A stretch of 64,000 nt of DNA, from assembly GCA_947184155.2 (NCBI GenBank), contig CAMXCT020001868.1, forward strand, positions 1 through 64,000, in the 5' to 3' direction. Below, one piece after another: positions 45,697 through 54,216 of this stretch; position 1 is the stretch's first letter, and every line of letters starts with the position of its first letter. The notes under the pieces were generated by a model, which was given only the letters and a program-made list of their open reading frames with translations, made no database searches and was not told where the DNA came from. A program made the position numbers and the translations under genes. This stretch comes from Cladocopium goreaui (Eukaryota; Sar; Dinophyceae; Suessiales; Symbiodiniaceae).

Positions 45697-45699
45697 TCA
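45694..45699 (-). promoter_or_regulatory. gag/pol readthrough stop UGA CUA (element A)
   Basis: The minus strand reads GAC CAC TGA CTA CCG. The frame is open before and after the TGA and no ATG occurs before the methyltransferase motif I downstream. UGA followed by CUA is an established leaky context. Element B has the same six bases at its gag/pol boundary (55607-55612). Confidence 0.75.
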
Positions 45700-46890
45700 G
45701 TGGTCGCATTGGTTGTAAGGCCGCTTGGCTCCACACTTGAAACATTCGTGGACTCCAAACTTACATTTGCTCTCTTTTTGGCGATTGCACAGCCCCCATT
45801 GATATTTCAAACAGCGCCATCCATTGGCACCCTTGCGTTGGCAGTCTTGTGGCACTTTGCGCCAGTTGGTGGCGCCAGGGGGCTGATCGGAGGTCTTGGG
45901 CGTCGGCTTTGCTGGTGCCGATGGTCCTCCCGGGCTAGGCTTGGGCTTTTTAGGCCTGGGGGTGTCTGCATGATCGCTGGCATCGCGTTTGGCACTTGGC
46001 AGTGGTGTCAAAAAGCATAGAACCTCAGGTGAGGTGGTGATCTGCTCGATGAGCACGTCCAGTGGTCTTATATCAGGTGCTGCTGGCTGCAACCTCCCCC
46101 TGGAAAGCTGAGAGAGTTGTAGCCACATTTCCTTGTCGCACTCGCAGATTTGCTGTGTGGTGATGTATCGGTATCCAGATGGTGGCTCCTTGAGCTTGGC
46201 CAGCATCAACTTTGTTGTCCACTTTTCTAAAACCACGAAGCTTGCAAGGCCGGCTTGATCATAGGCTAAATTCCTTCTTGTCCAGGCGTTTCGCAGGTTG
46301 AGATCGCCATTGGTGTCGCACTTGAGCTCCTCTGCCTTCTTACCCATGCGGATGTTGCCACCTGAATCAAATGTAAGGGCAACTTCATGCTTCTCCTGGT
46401 GGATCTCCTGAACTCTGCTGACGCAAGCATGTGGTGGAATAAACAATAAGGCTCCCTCCTCTTGCATTGCTACGATTTTGTCAACCAACTTATGGGATGG
46501 CTCCAACTCAGCCGTCCATGTGACACCTACCAGGTCGCCCTTTTGACGCTCGATCCTTGCCATGCGCTCTGCAAGTGGCATGGCCCTCGGTTTATCATCT
46601 GCTGAGCGATCGATCCTCGCCTGCATGTCCGAGGCTGCATAAGTTCGGCCTTCAAAGTATAGCCGTCTGCACAAAACCATCTCCTGAGGAGTTACAGCAC
46701 GTCCCAGTAAGGCTTCCACTGCGGTCTGAATGGGTGAGTCATCCACGCTATTCTGGTCGCATTGGCAGCAGAAAGCCCATTGTCCAAAGGTGTCCAAATT
46801 GCACCCTTGAAGGTCCACCAAAAAGCCGTCTGGCACGCCAATTGCACGTGCCCGTGCTTCCCATGCAGCTTTGGATTCCAGTGAAACCAT
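45697..46890 (-). CDS. gag: element A Gag-like protein with CCCH zinc finger
   Basis: The start is ATG at 46890 (MVSLESKAAWEARA), which aligns with element B's MASLLDSEAQF start. The N-terminal and central parts share spaced blocks with B (LDTFGQWAF, CVSRVQEIHQEKHEVALTF, PPSGYRYITTQQI against PPAGYSRCSVSQI). A Pro/Lys-rich linker leads to a C-terminal Cys/His cluster: a finger-like C-x7-C-x7-C-x4-H directly followed by CFKCG and a final C-x-H. It is likely the RNA-binding structural protein. The stop codon is UGA followed by CUA, and the next frame continues in phase. Confidence 0.82.
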   Translation of the reverse strand: MVSLESKAAWEARARAIGVPDGFLVDLQGCNLDTFGQWAFCCQCDQNSVDDSPIQTAVEALLGRAVTPQEMVLCRRLYFEGRTYAASDMQARIDRSADDKPRAMPLAERMARIERQKGDLVGVTWTAELEPSHKLVDKIVAMQEEGALLFIPPHACVSRVQEIHQEKHEVALTFDSGGNIRMGKKAEELKCDTNGDLNLRNAWTRRNLAYDQAGLASFVVLEKWTTKLMLAKLKEPPSGYRYITTQQICECDKEMWLQLSQLSRGRLQPAAPDIRPLDVLIEQITTSPEVLCFLTPLPSAKRDASDHADTPRPKKPKPSPGGPSAPAKPTPKTSDQPPGATNWRKVPQDCQRKGANGWRCLKYQWGLCNRQKESKCKFGVHECFKCGAKRPYNQCDH

Positions 46891-46917
46891 GGCCAGATCG
46901 CGGCGATGAGGGGGCAA

Positions 46918-47475
46918 GCAAAGTTTATACTCATGGGCAAAGTGGTGATGAATAAAAATTGAAGTTGTGAGAATCCAAAGGCGTACAAGTGATGGTCACA
47001 TGAGAATCTCTATGCAAATAAAATACTTCTGCTCGCTGATCCTAGACATCTGTTTGGATTGCGACTAGTGCCGCCTCAAACTTGATGCACAAGGATGTTG
47101 CGGTCAATTGAAGAGATTCTCAACTCACAAATTCTTGCACTTTGAGTTTTCGTTTGGATTGTGATCAGCATCACCTCAAACTTGCAGTGCTCTGAAAGTG
47201 AGTTTCAGAAAAATTAAACAATTGAAATATACTCGTCACTGATCAGTGTTGTCAGTAGTTTGGATCGCGACCTTGCCGCCTCAAACTTGGTGTAGTGACC
47301 ACTCAGAGAGGACATGTTGATTCCATGCAAGTGCATATAAATTTATATACATGTAAAGACACAGAAAAATAAGAGGGGAGGATAAAATAATGTTGGGCCC
47401 ATAGCAAAACCTGTTTGGATTGCGGGGTCACCGCCTCAAACTTGGCTGCCTTTGATCCCCCTCTTTTTGCTGCTC
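46918..47475 (-). repeat. element A YR-gag spacer with four imperfect hairpins
   Basis: The noncoding spacer holds four copies of a ~32-base motif of the form GTTTGGATTGCGA, then CCGCCTCAAACTTG (47052-47084, 47152-47184, 47258-47289, 47413-47444). GTTTG at one side pairs with CAAAC at the other, so each copy can form an imperfect stem. Spacing is about 100, 106 and 155. No such set is visible in element B's spacer. It may act in expression or packaging; the role is unknown. Confidence 0.65.
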
Positions 47476-49488
47476 TCACGGCTGTGCCTTGTCGCATTGT
47501 TGGCACACCAGCAACTGAGCCAGGTCTGGATCACCCTCTTGCCACTGCCGATAGTTTCGTGACAGCTTACGGCCGCACCACAGGGTCTGGTTGTCTCGTT
47601 TGACATGAACAACCAAGGAGTCTCGATGCACAAGTTTTGGTCCAGCCACTGTGTTAGCTGGTGTTGACTGGTTCCCAACAAAGTTGCAGCCTTCCACAAA
47701 ACTCTCCTCTTCTGAGACATCGGACTCGGATGCTGCCCAATCACCCGGTGGCTGTGGGGGCTCTTCCGGCTCCGGCAGAAGGTCACGGTTCTCCTGAAAA
47801 ATTCGAGCAGCATTGGAATCATCTGGATTGAATTCAAAATTGCGAATGGCTGTCAACATCCTGAAAACTCTTGAATGCAAGGCTGTCAAATTGTCTCTTG
47901 AGTATGACAGTGGCATCAAAGCATTGGCATCCATATGATGCGTTAACATGCGACGCTCATCCATGGAGAAGCCCCCAAACTTTCCAGCCCAGGTAGGAAT
48001 GGTCGCCTTGCAGCTATGTGTGCTGTACTTGGCAGCCTGTACTGGAGTAAGGCCGGAACGCACAAGCACCTCTCGCAGCCACAAGTTGGCTTCAGCTGTA
48101 GTGATACGTCGTTTCAAAAACTGCCCTGAAACTTCCGAGAAAGCAGGCATGATTGTCTCGGGTTGCATTGCCTTCAACTGCATTTCCCACTTGATGCACC
48201 ATGGATTGAGATGAAGGCCCCAGCCAATGGCTGTAAAAGGCAGCAGCATCCTGCGTCTCTCCATGGTGTTTGTGTTCTTTGCTTCTGAGGTCGCAGCTTC
48301 CACCAGAAAGATGTCGTGGTATCTGGAAAATTCTACCTCCCTGATCTTGGCAGCATCCCCAATGCGGCAACTTGAGAAAATGCAAAAGAGGATGAAATTT
48401 GTAAACATTGAATCCACCCTGTTCTCCGCATGCAGTGCGTACTCTTCCAGGGCTCGGACAACGTCGGCCGGGAAAGGAGGAGCCTGTCTCAGAATCCTTT
48501 TCCTCAAATACAAGTCCCTGCACACACCTGCAATGCGTGACGTGAAAACTTTTGGATTGAAATCAACAATGTTGGCAGTGGAGTGCATAAACCAAATTGC
48601 TTTGACTGTTGCATCGGCTAAGGTTGGGGCAGCATTTGTTTCCCTCAAGAAACTCAAATACCGATACACCACGCTCTCAGTCAGTTGCATTGGTTGCAGA
48701 CCTAAATGCTGATTCATCCACAAAGCCATCTTGTAATAGTCTAATGACCGTTTGACAAGTGTTGCAGTAGCCCTACTCCTGAAAGCATCGGCAAAAACAC
48801 ATGAAATCATGTCTTCTCCTGTCAACTGTCCCGATGTGTCCAAAAGTGCCCGGCCAAGTTGTGTATGGGACGGCATTGCAAGGATCAGGTCCCTGAGCCG
48901 TCGCATAGCCTTTGCGCGCAACTGGTCATCTGTTTGAGCAAGCCTCACTTTCAGCAGCCTCCTCTTGTGAAAAGGCGTCCTGGACGCTGTTCTCTCTGGC
49001 GGCTCAGCTGAGGGTACCAGCCCTTGCAAGCTCTCTCGTTTTCCCACCGTAGGCAAGGACAACCAAGGCATGGGTAAACTAATGGGCCCCTTCTTGAACA
49101 CCTCTGCAGCAACACCTGTATCCCATGGCATCTTTGGCACTCCCGTGCGCCGCAGCTTCAACATGTTGAAAAAGAGCCTCTTGTCAGGGCCTGTGCCCTT
49201 TTGCAAAGCCATGTCTAATGCCTGCCTCTTTCTGGCTGGCTCTGCTGCTACCAGCTCCGAATCGAACTGAACGCCATTAGGGCCATCTGCATGACCTGGC
49301 TGTGAATCAGCAATCGAAAAGGCTTTGACATCAAGATGGCCCTCCACTACGCTTCCAGAAAAATCATGCTGAGGTTCCAAAATAGCTGCATCTCCAGAAA
49401 GACCTGAAGCTTCTGAACCCTCAAAACACTCCGGATTGTCGTAGATAGCATTCCCAAAAGGCACACCTGTATTTGACCTCCATGGCAT
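47476..49488 (-). CDS. element A tyrosine recombinase
   Basis: The integrase of the element. The start is ATG at 49488 because the protein then begins MPWRSNTG, matching element B's MPWRSKT. After an acidic N-terminal region comes a helical core-binding part and a catalytic part. The first Arg is in SSCRIGDAAKIR (about residue 374), the HxxR box reads THSCKAT (Lys for Arg, about 490), the second His is in LTHHMDAN, and the likely nucleophile is Tyr in SYSRDNL (about 527). A C-terminal tail reads LVHRDSLVV, WCGRKLSRNY and LLVCQQC, a possible zinc site also present in B. It lies first in the element, 585 bases upstream of the gag start. Confidence 0.9.
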   Translation of the reverse strand: MPWRSNTGVPFGNAIYDNPECFEGSEASGLSGDAAILEPQHDFSGSVVEGHLDVKAFSIADSQPGHADGPNGVQFDSELVAAEPARKRQALDMALQKGTGPDKRLFFNMLKLRRTGVPKMPWDTGVAAEVFKKGPISLPMPWLSLPTVGKRESLQGLVPSAEPPERTASRTPFHKRRLLKVRLAQTDDQLRAKAMRRLRDLILAMPSHTQLGRALLDTSGQLTGEDMISCVFADAFRSRATATLVKRSLDYYKMALWMNQHLGLQPMQLTESVVYRYLSFLRETNAAPTLADATVKAIWFMHSTANIVDFNPKVFTSRIAGVCRDLYLRKRILRQAPPFPADVVRALEEYALHAENRVDSMFTNFILFCIFSSCRIGDAAKIREVEFSRYHDIFLVEAATSEAKNTNTMERRRMLLPFTAIGWGLHLNPWCIKWEMQLKAMQPETIMPAFSEVSGQFLKRRITTAEANLWLREVLVRSGLTPVQAAKYSTHSCKATIPTWAGKFGGFSMDERRMLTHHMDANALMPLSYSRDNLTALHSRVFRMLTAIRNFEFNPDDSNAARIFQENRDLLPEPEEPPQPPGDWAASESDVSEEESFVEGCNFVGNQSTPANTVAGPKLVHRDSLVVHVKRDNQTLWCGRKLSRNYRQWQEGDPDLAQLLVCQQCDKAQP

Positions 49489-49769
49489 CTTGCTTGAGTG
49501 TTTCTCCCCTGGCAAAAAACAAGCACAGTGAAATTAAAACCCCAAGTGCAACTGACACTGGTGACGACGATGAGTTGTGCAAGTCCTCACGCAGGTGCAC
49601 GTGCACCAGTGGCACTGCTGTTCACAATGAAATGGCAGCGCAGGGTCTGGCGCAGGAATGTCTGGCACCGCAATGCGAAAACGTCGGGCCAGCTCAAATG
49701 CAATACTCACCAATGTTTGTATCAGCTGTGTAATGGTATAAAGACGCAGGTCAGCTTCACCAGGTGGGA

Positions 49770-50049
49770 AAAAACTATGGGAAAAATCACAGAAATATTT
49801 TCTGTGTAACCCGCCCACCTCATCCCCTGATTTGAGATGTAAAATACAACAAACGAAACATCAAGTATGTCACTTCGGAAAATGATTCAGTAAGACAGTC
49901 AGATTTAAAATTTGACACAAACCAGTTTCACCAGATTGTTTCAAGGTTCCAGTTTGTTGGGTTTTGTTTTTTTTTAAACGACCTTGTGCGCTACGTTCCT
50001 GCGCTGGGCAGAAAAGACACGGCTTTCATGGTACCCATGATTCACCTAC
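49770..50049 (-). repeat. element A split direct repeat A1
   Basis: 280 bp, the 5' end of the element in its own orientation, matching A2 at 41987-42267. The outer base 50049 is fixed by the empty site. The promoter of the element should lie here or just inside. Confidence 0.93.
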
Positions 50050-51586
50050 ATAACGAAGTCAAACGCGATGAATGCACATAGCCAGAAATCATCGCCATCG
50101 CCACCAGGGGTAACATATAGAGACGGGAATCAAACTTCAGCGAAAAGGATTCCAACGTTGGGGTTCGTCCAAACCAGCCAACCGTCTCAACAGAAAAGCA
50201 CAAATACCCCCAGCATCGAATTGGGTACCATCGACCGGCCAATAAACCTGCTGCTCAATTTCAGAGGCCGCTTGGGGATGAATCTCAGCAAGAAGGGGCC
50301 AAAAAACTCCCAATAAGCTTCTTTGGCGGCCACTTTCTCAATAATGGATCTTCAGGTTCAAGCCGGGCCCAACTGTTCCCATCCAATAAAAGGGGAACTA
50401 CACGGCCATTGCGTAAACCGAATCCCCAATTCGACTTACCGCAGTCACGAAGGCGGAAGCCACGTTGAGATGCCACTGCAACAGCCAGTGCAAATCTGTA
50501 GGCAACTTCTTCCAAATCGAGTCCTTGTAGATCGGCATGATGGAATGGCACCAGTCTTTCACAGACCAAAATATGAAAATGTATCTGACTCACAGGATGA
50601 TGGGGAGCACCTTCTGGTCGATCCGGCTCACACAATGATAACCACGTGTGAAATTCTTGTACAAATTCTTCGCCAGTGTAACTCATGTCCTCAGTTGAGG
50701 GCATAAGCTTGAAGACCAGGCGAGAGTACTCTCTCGCGCAGTACACCTTCCTCCATGCTCCCGTGGAGTCGCCCACAGTCACGAGGGTAAGGGGGCGGAA
50801 AACAGGGCCCTCATCTCTGTAAAACTTGAACTGTCCTTGAAGCTGATCAGGAAGACGTTCAATGAACTTGAACTCAGTTCGTCGGGTACGACTGCGAGGA
50901 GGATTGACCAAAATACCACCAAGCACCAGCTTAAAAAGGCCCTTGATTGAATGTAACCGTGGCATACGTGGTGACAGCAAAGAAAATTGTCGCGGCAAAG
51001 TATTGGCGTCCTCCAAAATTTCATTGGAACTCTCATCAGAAGAGCTAACATCACGCGGAAAAGGCCGAGCTCGTGCTTTGGACGAGGAAGCCGCCATATA
51101 GAAAATAACTTGTAAATCAGGGTGGGAGGGTGTGGAAAAAATCCAACCCAATCGAACAGCACTGTTTCACCTCATCCAACTTGATCCAAAATGAACAAAA
51201 GAAAACAGATCATCCACTCCACAAAGTAAACATGGATCCAAACCCTCAGACACTCATCCACTGAAGCAGCAACAGATCACAACATCAAACCTACCAACAG
51301 TCCGAAGTCACAACATGGTTTCACTTCCAGAGGTCCAAGTTAAACTGAACAATCAAACCAGACAACGTTCAAGTCAAGCCTGCACGGTTTTTAAAACAAA
51401 CACTCAATCAACTTCGTTGGTTCAGCTGTTTCACTTTGTGGGGTTCTCGTTTCGATGCAAGCAGGTATTCATCACCTTGCACTCTACGAAGGTATTCACC
51501 ACCTTCAACCTTTTGACCCACAGGGAATTCATCTCCCACGTTCATTGTGCACCGGGTTTGTTTAACGCTTTACGTCTTAGCCATAA
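50050..51586 (-). other. host unit copy 1, right part with kinase-like gene
   Basis: 50050 to about 50400 matches copy 2 at 60264-60600 with small deletions in copy 2. It continues through the kinase-like gene and its upstream region. A possible end is GCCATAA at 51580-51586, facing TTATGGC at 51614 where copy 2 starts. GTGCACAATG also occurs inverted on the two sides (51543 and 51628). That could mark inverted termini of a transposed unit, but the similarity is too short to be sure. Confidence 0.45.
50285..51097 (-). CDS. protein-kinase-like protein
   Basis: A 270-residue protein from ATG at 51097 (MAASSSKARARPFPRD). After a Ser-rich start it has a P-loop-like VTVGDSTGAWRKVY, a Lys in LVFKLMPS that could be the ATP-binding Lys, a following Glu-rich helix (EEFVQEFHTW), a catalytic-loop-like RLRDCGKSNWGF with RD and N at kinase spacing, and LLLDGNSW where DFG would be. 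These fit a diverged protein-kinase fold; substitutions (DGN for DFG) leave activity open. It has no neighbour in an operon sense, but it sits in a duplicated unit and has a C-terminal remnant copy at 60507-60712. Assignment is by motif pattern only. Confidence 0.5.
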   Translation of the reverse strand: MAASSSKARARPFPRDVSSSDESSNEILEDANTLPRQFSLLSPRMPRLHSIKGLFKLVLGGILVNPPRSRTRRTEFKFIERLPDQLQGQFKFYRDEGPVFRPLTLVTVGDSTGAWRKVYCAREYSRLVFKLMPSTEDMSYTGEEFVQEFHTWLSLCEPDRPEGAPHHPVSQIHFHILVCERLVPFHHADLQGLDLEEVAYRFALAVAVASQRGFRLRDCGKSNWGFGLRNGRVVPLLLDGNSWARLEPEDPLLRKWPPKKLIGSFLAPSC

Positions 51587-51613
51587 AACTTTATTGGCAA
51601 GCCAACAAGATGC

Positions 51614-51791
51614 TTATGGCACAACTAGTGCACAATGTACCGACTCGCCACGCATTACTACAAAAAACAGCTCTTACAAATACGCGTCGCCACAAATCTC
51701 TCACTCTCACAAAAGTCACTCGTTCTGAAACGGTTCACAATCTTTCAAATTCTCCTTTCCTCTTAATCCTCCCGTTTGATATTACGCACTT
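51614..51791. repeat. host unit copy 2, left part
   Basis: It matches 40958-41134 with single-base changes (ACGCATTACTAC against ACGCATTGCTAC, one extra A in CACAAAAGTC). It stops at GCACTT, where element B begins. Confidence 0.9.
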
Positions 51792-51808
51792 TTATTTCAA
51801 AACTTGTG
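51792..51808 (-). repeat. element B left inverted terminal repeat
   Basis: TTATTTCAAAACTTGTG, a perfect 17-base match to the complement of 59936-59952. Its first 12 bases also start the DIRS remnant at 38623. An imperfect extension reaches at least 51886. Confidence 0.85.
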
Positions 51809-52170
51809 GCTGCTACCTACTCATGTCCCACCCCCACGTGTATACGCCGCAAACCAAAGGGATAAACGCCAAACTGAACCAAGGGTGGCGGGGAAAATGC
51901 CAAACTGAACCAGTCGAAACCCTAAATGCAAACTCGGCTGCAAACAAAAACTCATCCACAAAAGTTCCATCACTGCTGACGATTGAAGAACACACAGCGG
52001 CCCTTTTCCAACGGTGACATGGGGGATCGATAAATCCTGTATGTCAGATGGGCTGTAAACTCAGCCACCAGCTTCACTGATCCAGTCAAGCTCGTTGCAA
52101 AAATGTCAAGCTGAAGAAAACTGTCCCACAAATGACCAGATGCTCTTTCGCAGCTTGTAAGGCAAAGAAA

Positions 52171-54216
52171 TCACTGTTCAATATCTCCCCTCTTAACCGA
52201 TGATTCCAAAAGTATCTTGATGATATCCTGAAGTTCAGTCTCAGGAATTTTACACTCAGCTCCAGATTCTATCAAATACTGGACAACTCCTCGTGAAGGG
52301 TCATCTGCTATATTTGATGGCGTGGGTACACGGGTGTACCATGGTGTTACGTTTGTAGCCATTTCGAGCTTCAGAAGGAACTCTACCAAAATGCTTGCAA
52401 CGCAGTTTCTGCCACATCCTGAAATTGCAACATCCCTTGCAGAGTTGTTATCCACAAAACAAATAACACTTGAAGATCCAATGATTGACCTCCAGACAGA
52501 AAAAGCCAGTACCATGGCCAGCAGTTCCGCTTCAAAGATGATGGTCTTTTTGAACTCAGCACCCAACGCACGCCTTTGTTCTGTTGACAACTCCATTGAA
52601 AAGAACGCCACCTTTTCACCAAGCAGATTCACAAGCACCCCACCCAGACCACATACCCAGTCGGTCCGTTGAGGCTCATAGCATGCATCGGTGTAAATGG
52701 TCCAAACAGAATCGGACGCCAATTCCAAACTTCGAGGCTCTGCATGGTTAAGAAAAATCACAAATCTTCTCAAGGCATCAACCGTTGGTTTCTCAAGTTT
52801 ATCACCCCGACCTGTAAAAGCATGTTGCGTTATGGCTTTCATGCACAACTTTCCCAAACGACCAAAGACTTGTCCATCTGCAAACTGCATTCTCCCTCTA
52901 AGCTTCTGCGATTCCAAAACAGTCATCCGACCCTTCCTGCTGATATCCTCTATGGCGCTGGTCAGCTCTGTAATGCGTTTCTCTGTGTTGATGAAACTGA
53001 CTTTTCCCAAGTTCGCATTCTCCAAATTGAGGCGTACACCCAACGCTGAAAAATCATCACCAAAGCATGTCGCTTTCTCACCCTCTTCTGCAAATTTCCA
53101 CCCCAGTAGTCTGAACAGGAGTTCAACAGTGGCTTCCGTACTTTTGACATGGAGCTTCTGAGAGAAAACCACATAGTCGTCGAAAAACACACTCCACATG
53201 ATTTTTAGAGCTTTGACGCCAGTGAACCAAATGGCATGTGAGATACGTAAAAATGAATACACACTTCTTGTTGCACCAAAAGGTGCTGCAAGCAACTGAT
53301 ACAGCTCGGCCCTTTTCTTATAGGGGTTATATATGGCTACAAAGGCAAACTGCAAGGATGACTCAGCTATTGCAAGTTGCTTATAAGCGCTTTTTAAATC
53401 GAAGGACCTGCCTTGGATTTGTGCTCCTCCGCTACTTTTCAGAATCGTCAACAGCAGGGCAGCCACGAAGTCGATTGATTGCGGCTTGGGTGATTCTGCA
53501 CATTGCACCGTCTGGTTGACGTTGCTAGCCGACAAGTCATCTATCAAGCGTATCTTCCCAGGTTGTCGGAGTCCAAAACGTCGGCTTACAATTGCATCAG
53601 CTGGCAGGTTCGCTATATCAATGGGGCCGGATGCCCATCCAAGCTCGACTTCCTCTTGGGTCTTCTTCCAAACAAGCTCATCTATCTCTTTGTCCCCTGA
53701 CGACCTGCAGCTATGATAATGCTTCTGCTTGATCGATTTCGCCTCCTTGCACAAACTGTCCACCGTTGTTTCTGCTGGCTTGAAAGTTTTCTCAAAGATG
53801 CCATAGGTGGGAACTTCCCCTACAAGCTCAGTACCGTTTGTCAATTCTGACACCACATCTGCATCTGGATATCCCAAATCCAGCAAAATTTCTTTCCAGA
53901 GAAGCAGCCGCTTTGGCTTCAAAATATTTGCTATGTCTGCAGGCATGCCCGCTTTCATCTCCATCTCTGCTGGTTGAAGCTCCTTTGCCCTGGCTGTCCA
54001 TTTGCTAAACCAGTCGGCCCTCAGCTTCGGCAAGTGACCCAGATCCTCGTTTTGAAAATTGTGAAAAACAGCCTCCATCAGCACTGGGGGTACCAACGTC
54101 GAAATTAGTTTTGGATGTCCTCTGCTCACGGCTTCTTCTATGAATTCTTCAGGAGAAAAAAGGAATACCCCAAGCTTGTTCCATGCAGTTGGAAAATGCT
54201 GATGATTGTGACGCAA
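52171..54216 (-). CDS. pol: element B RT and RNase H
   Basis: RT motifs are FDLKSAYKQL (about residue 270), AAPFGATRSVYSFLRI and WSVFFDDYVVF (about 345), the last being the catalytic box. RNase H has WTIYTDACYE (about 510), IIFEAELLAM, CFVDNNSAR and SNIADDPSR, so the catalytic acids are present. The N-terminal ~200 residues correspond to the link region of element A's Pol. The frame is offset by +1 from the upstream methyltransferase frame and overlaps it by 68 bases, whereas element A has both in one frame. Either a one-base change split this copy or a frameshift is used. Confidence 0.9.
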   Translation of the reverse strand: MRHNHQHFPTAWNKLGVFLFSPEEFIEEAVSRGHPKLISTLVPPVLMEAVFHNFQNEDLGHLPKLRADWFSKWTARAKELQPAEMEMKAGMPADIANILKPKRLLLWKEILLDLGYPDADVVSELTNGTELVGEVPTYGIFEKTFKPAETTVDSLCKEAKSIKQKHYHSCRSSGDKEIDELVWKKTQEEVELGWASGPIDIANLPADAIVSRRFGLRQPGKIRLIDDLSASNVNQTVQCAESPKPQSIDFVAALLLTILKSSGGAQIQGRSFDLKSAYKQLAIAESSLQFAFVAIYNPYKKRAELYQLLAAPFGATRSVYSFLRISHAIWFTGVKALKIMWSVFFDDYVVFSQKLHVKSTEATVELLFRLLGWKFAEEGEKATCFGDDFSALGVRLNLENANLGKVSFINTEKRITELTSAIEDISRKGRMTVLESQKLRGRMQFADGQVFGRLGKLCMKAITQHAFTGRGDKLEKPTVDALRRFVIFLNHAEPRSLELASDSVWTIYTDACYEPQRTDWVCGLGGVLVNLLGEKVAFFSMELSTEQRRALGAEFKKTIIFEAELLAMVLAFSVWRSIIGSSSVICFVDNNSARDVAISGCGRNCVASILVEFLLKLEMATNVTPWYTRVPTPSNIADDPSRGVVQYLIESGAECKIPETELQDIIKILLESSVKRGDIEQ

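Larger units (their letters stand above)
41652..50049 (-). mobile_element. element A: YR retrotransposon with split direct repeats
   Basis: An 8398-bp element whose limits are fixed by the empty site at 60263/60264 in the paralogous host unit: left flank GAATATATTGCAT and right flank ATAACGAAGTCAAACG join there without any target duplication, as expected for YR integration. In element orientation the layout is A1 (50049-49770), YR, gag, methyltransferase-RT-RNase H, B1 (42557-42268), A2 (42267-41987), B2 (41941-41652). This A1...B1-A2-B2 pattern is the split direct repeat of PAT/Ngaro-type elements. The reading frames are long and unbroken apart from one UGA. Confidence 0.92.

Noticed and set aside
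51543..51637. Definite inverted termini of a DNA transposon at the host-unit boundary
   Set aside because: Only 7- and 10-base matches at unequal spacing; kept as a hint in the kinase-unit finding but not called as termini.
51792..52170. Internal complementary region expected for a DIRS element near the left end of B
   Set aside because: I could not find a segment complementary to both termini by eye; a computed self-comparison of 51792-59979 is needed.
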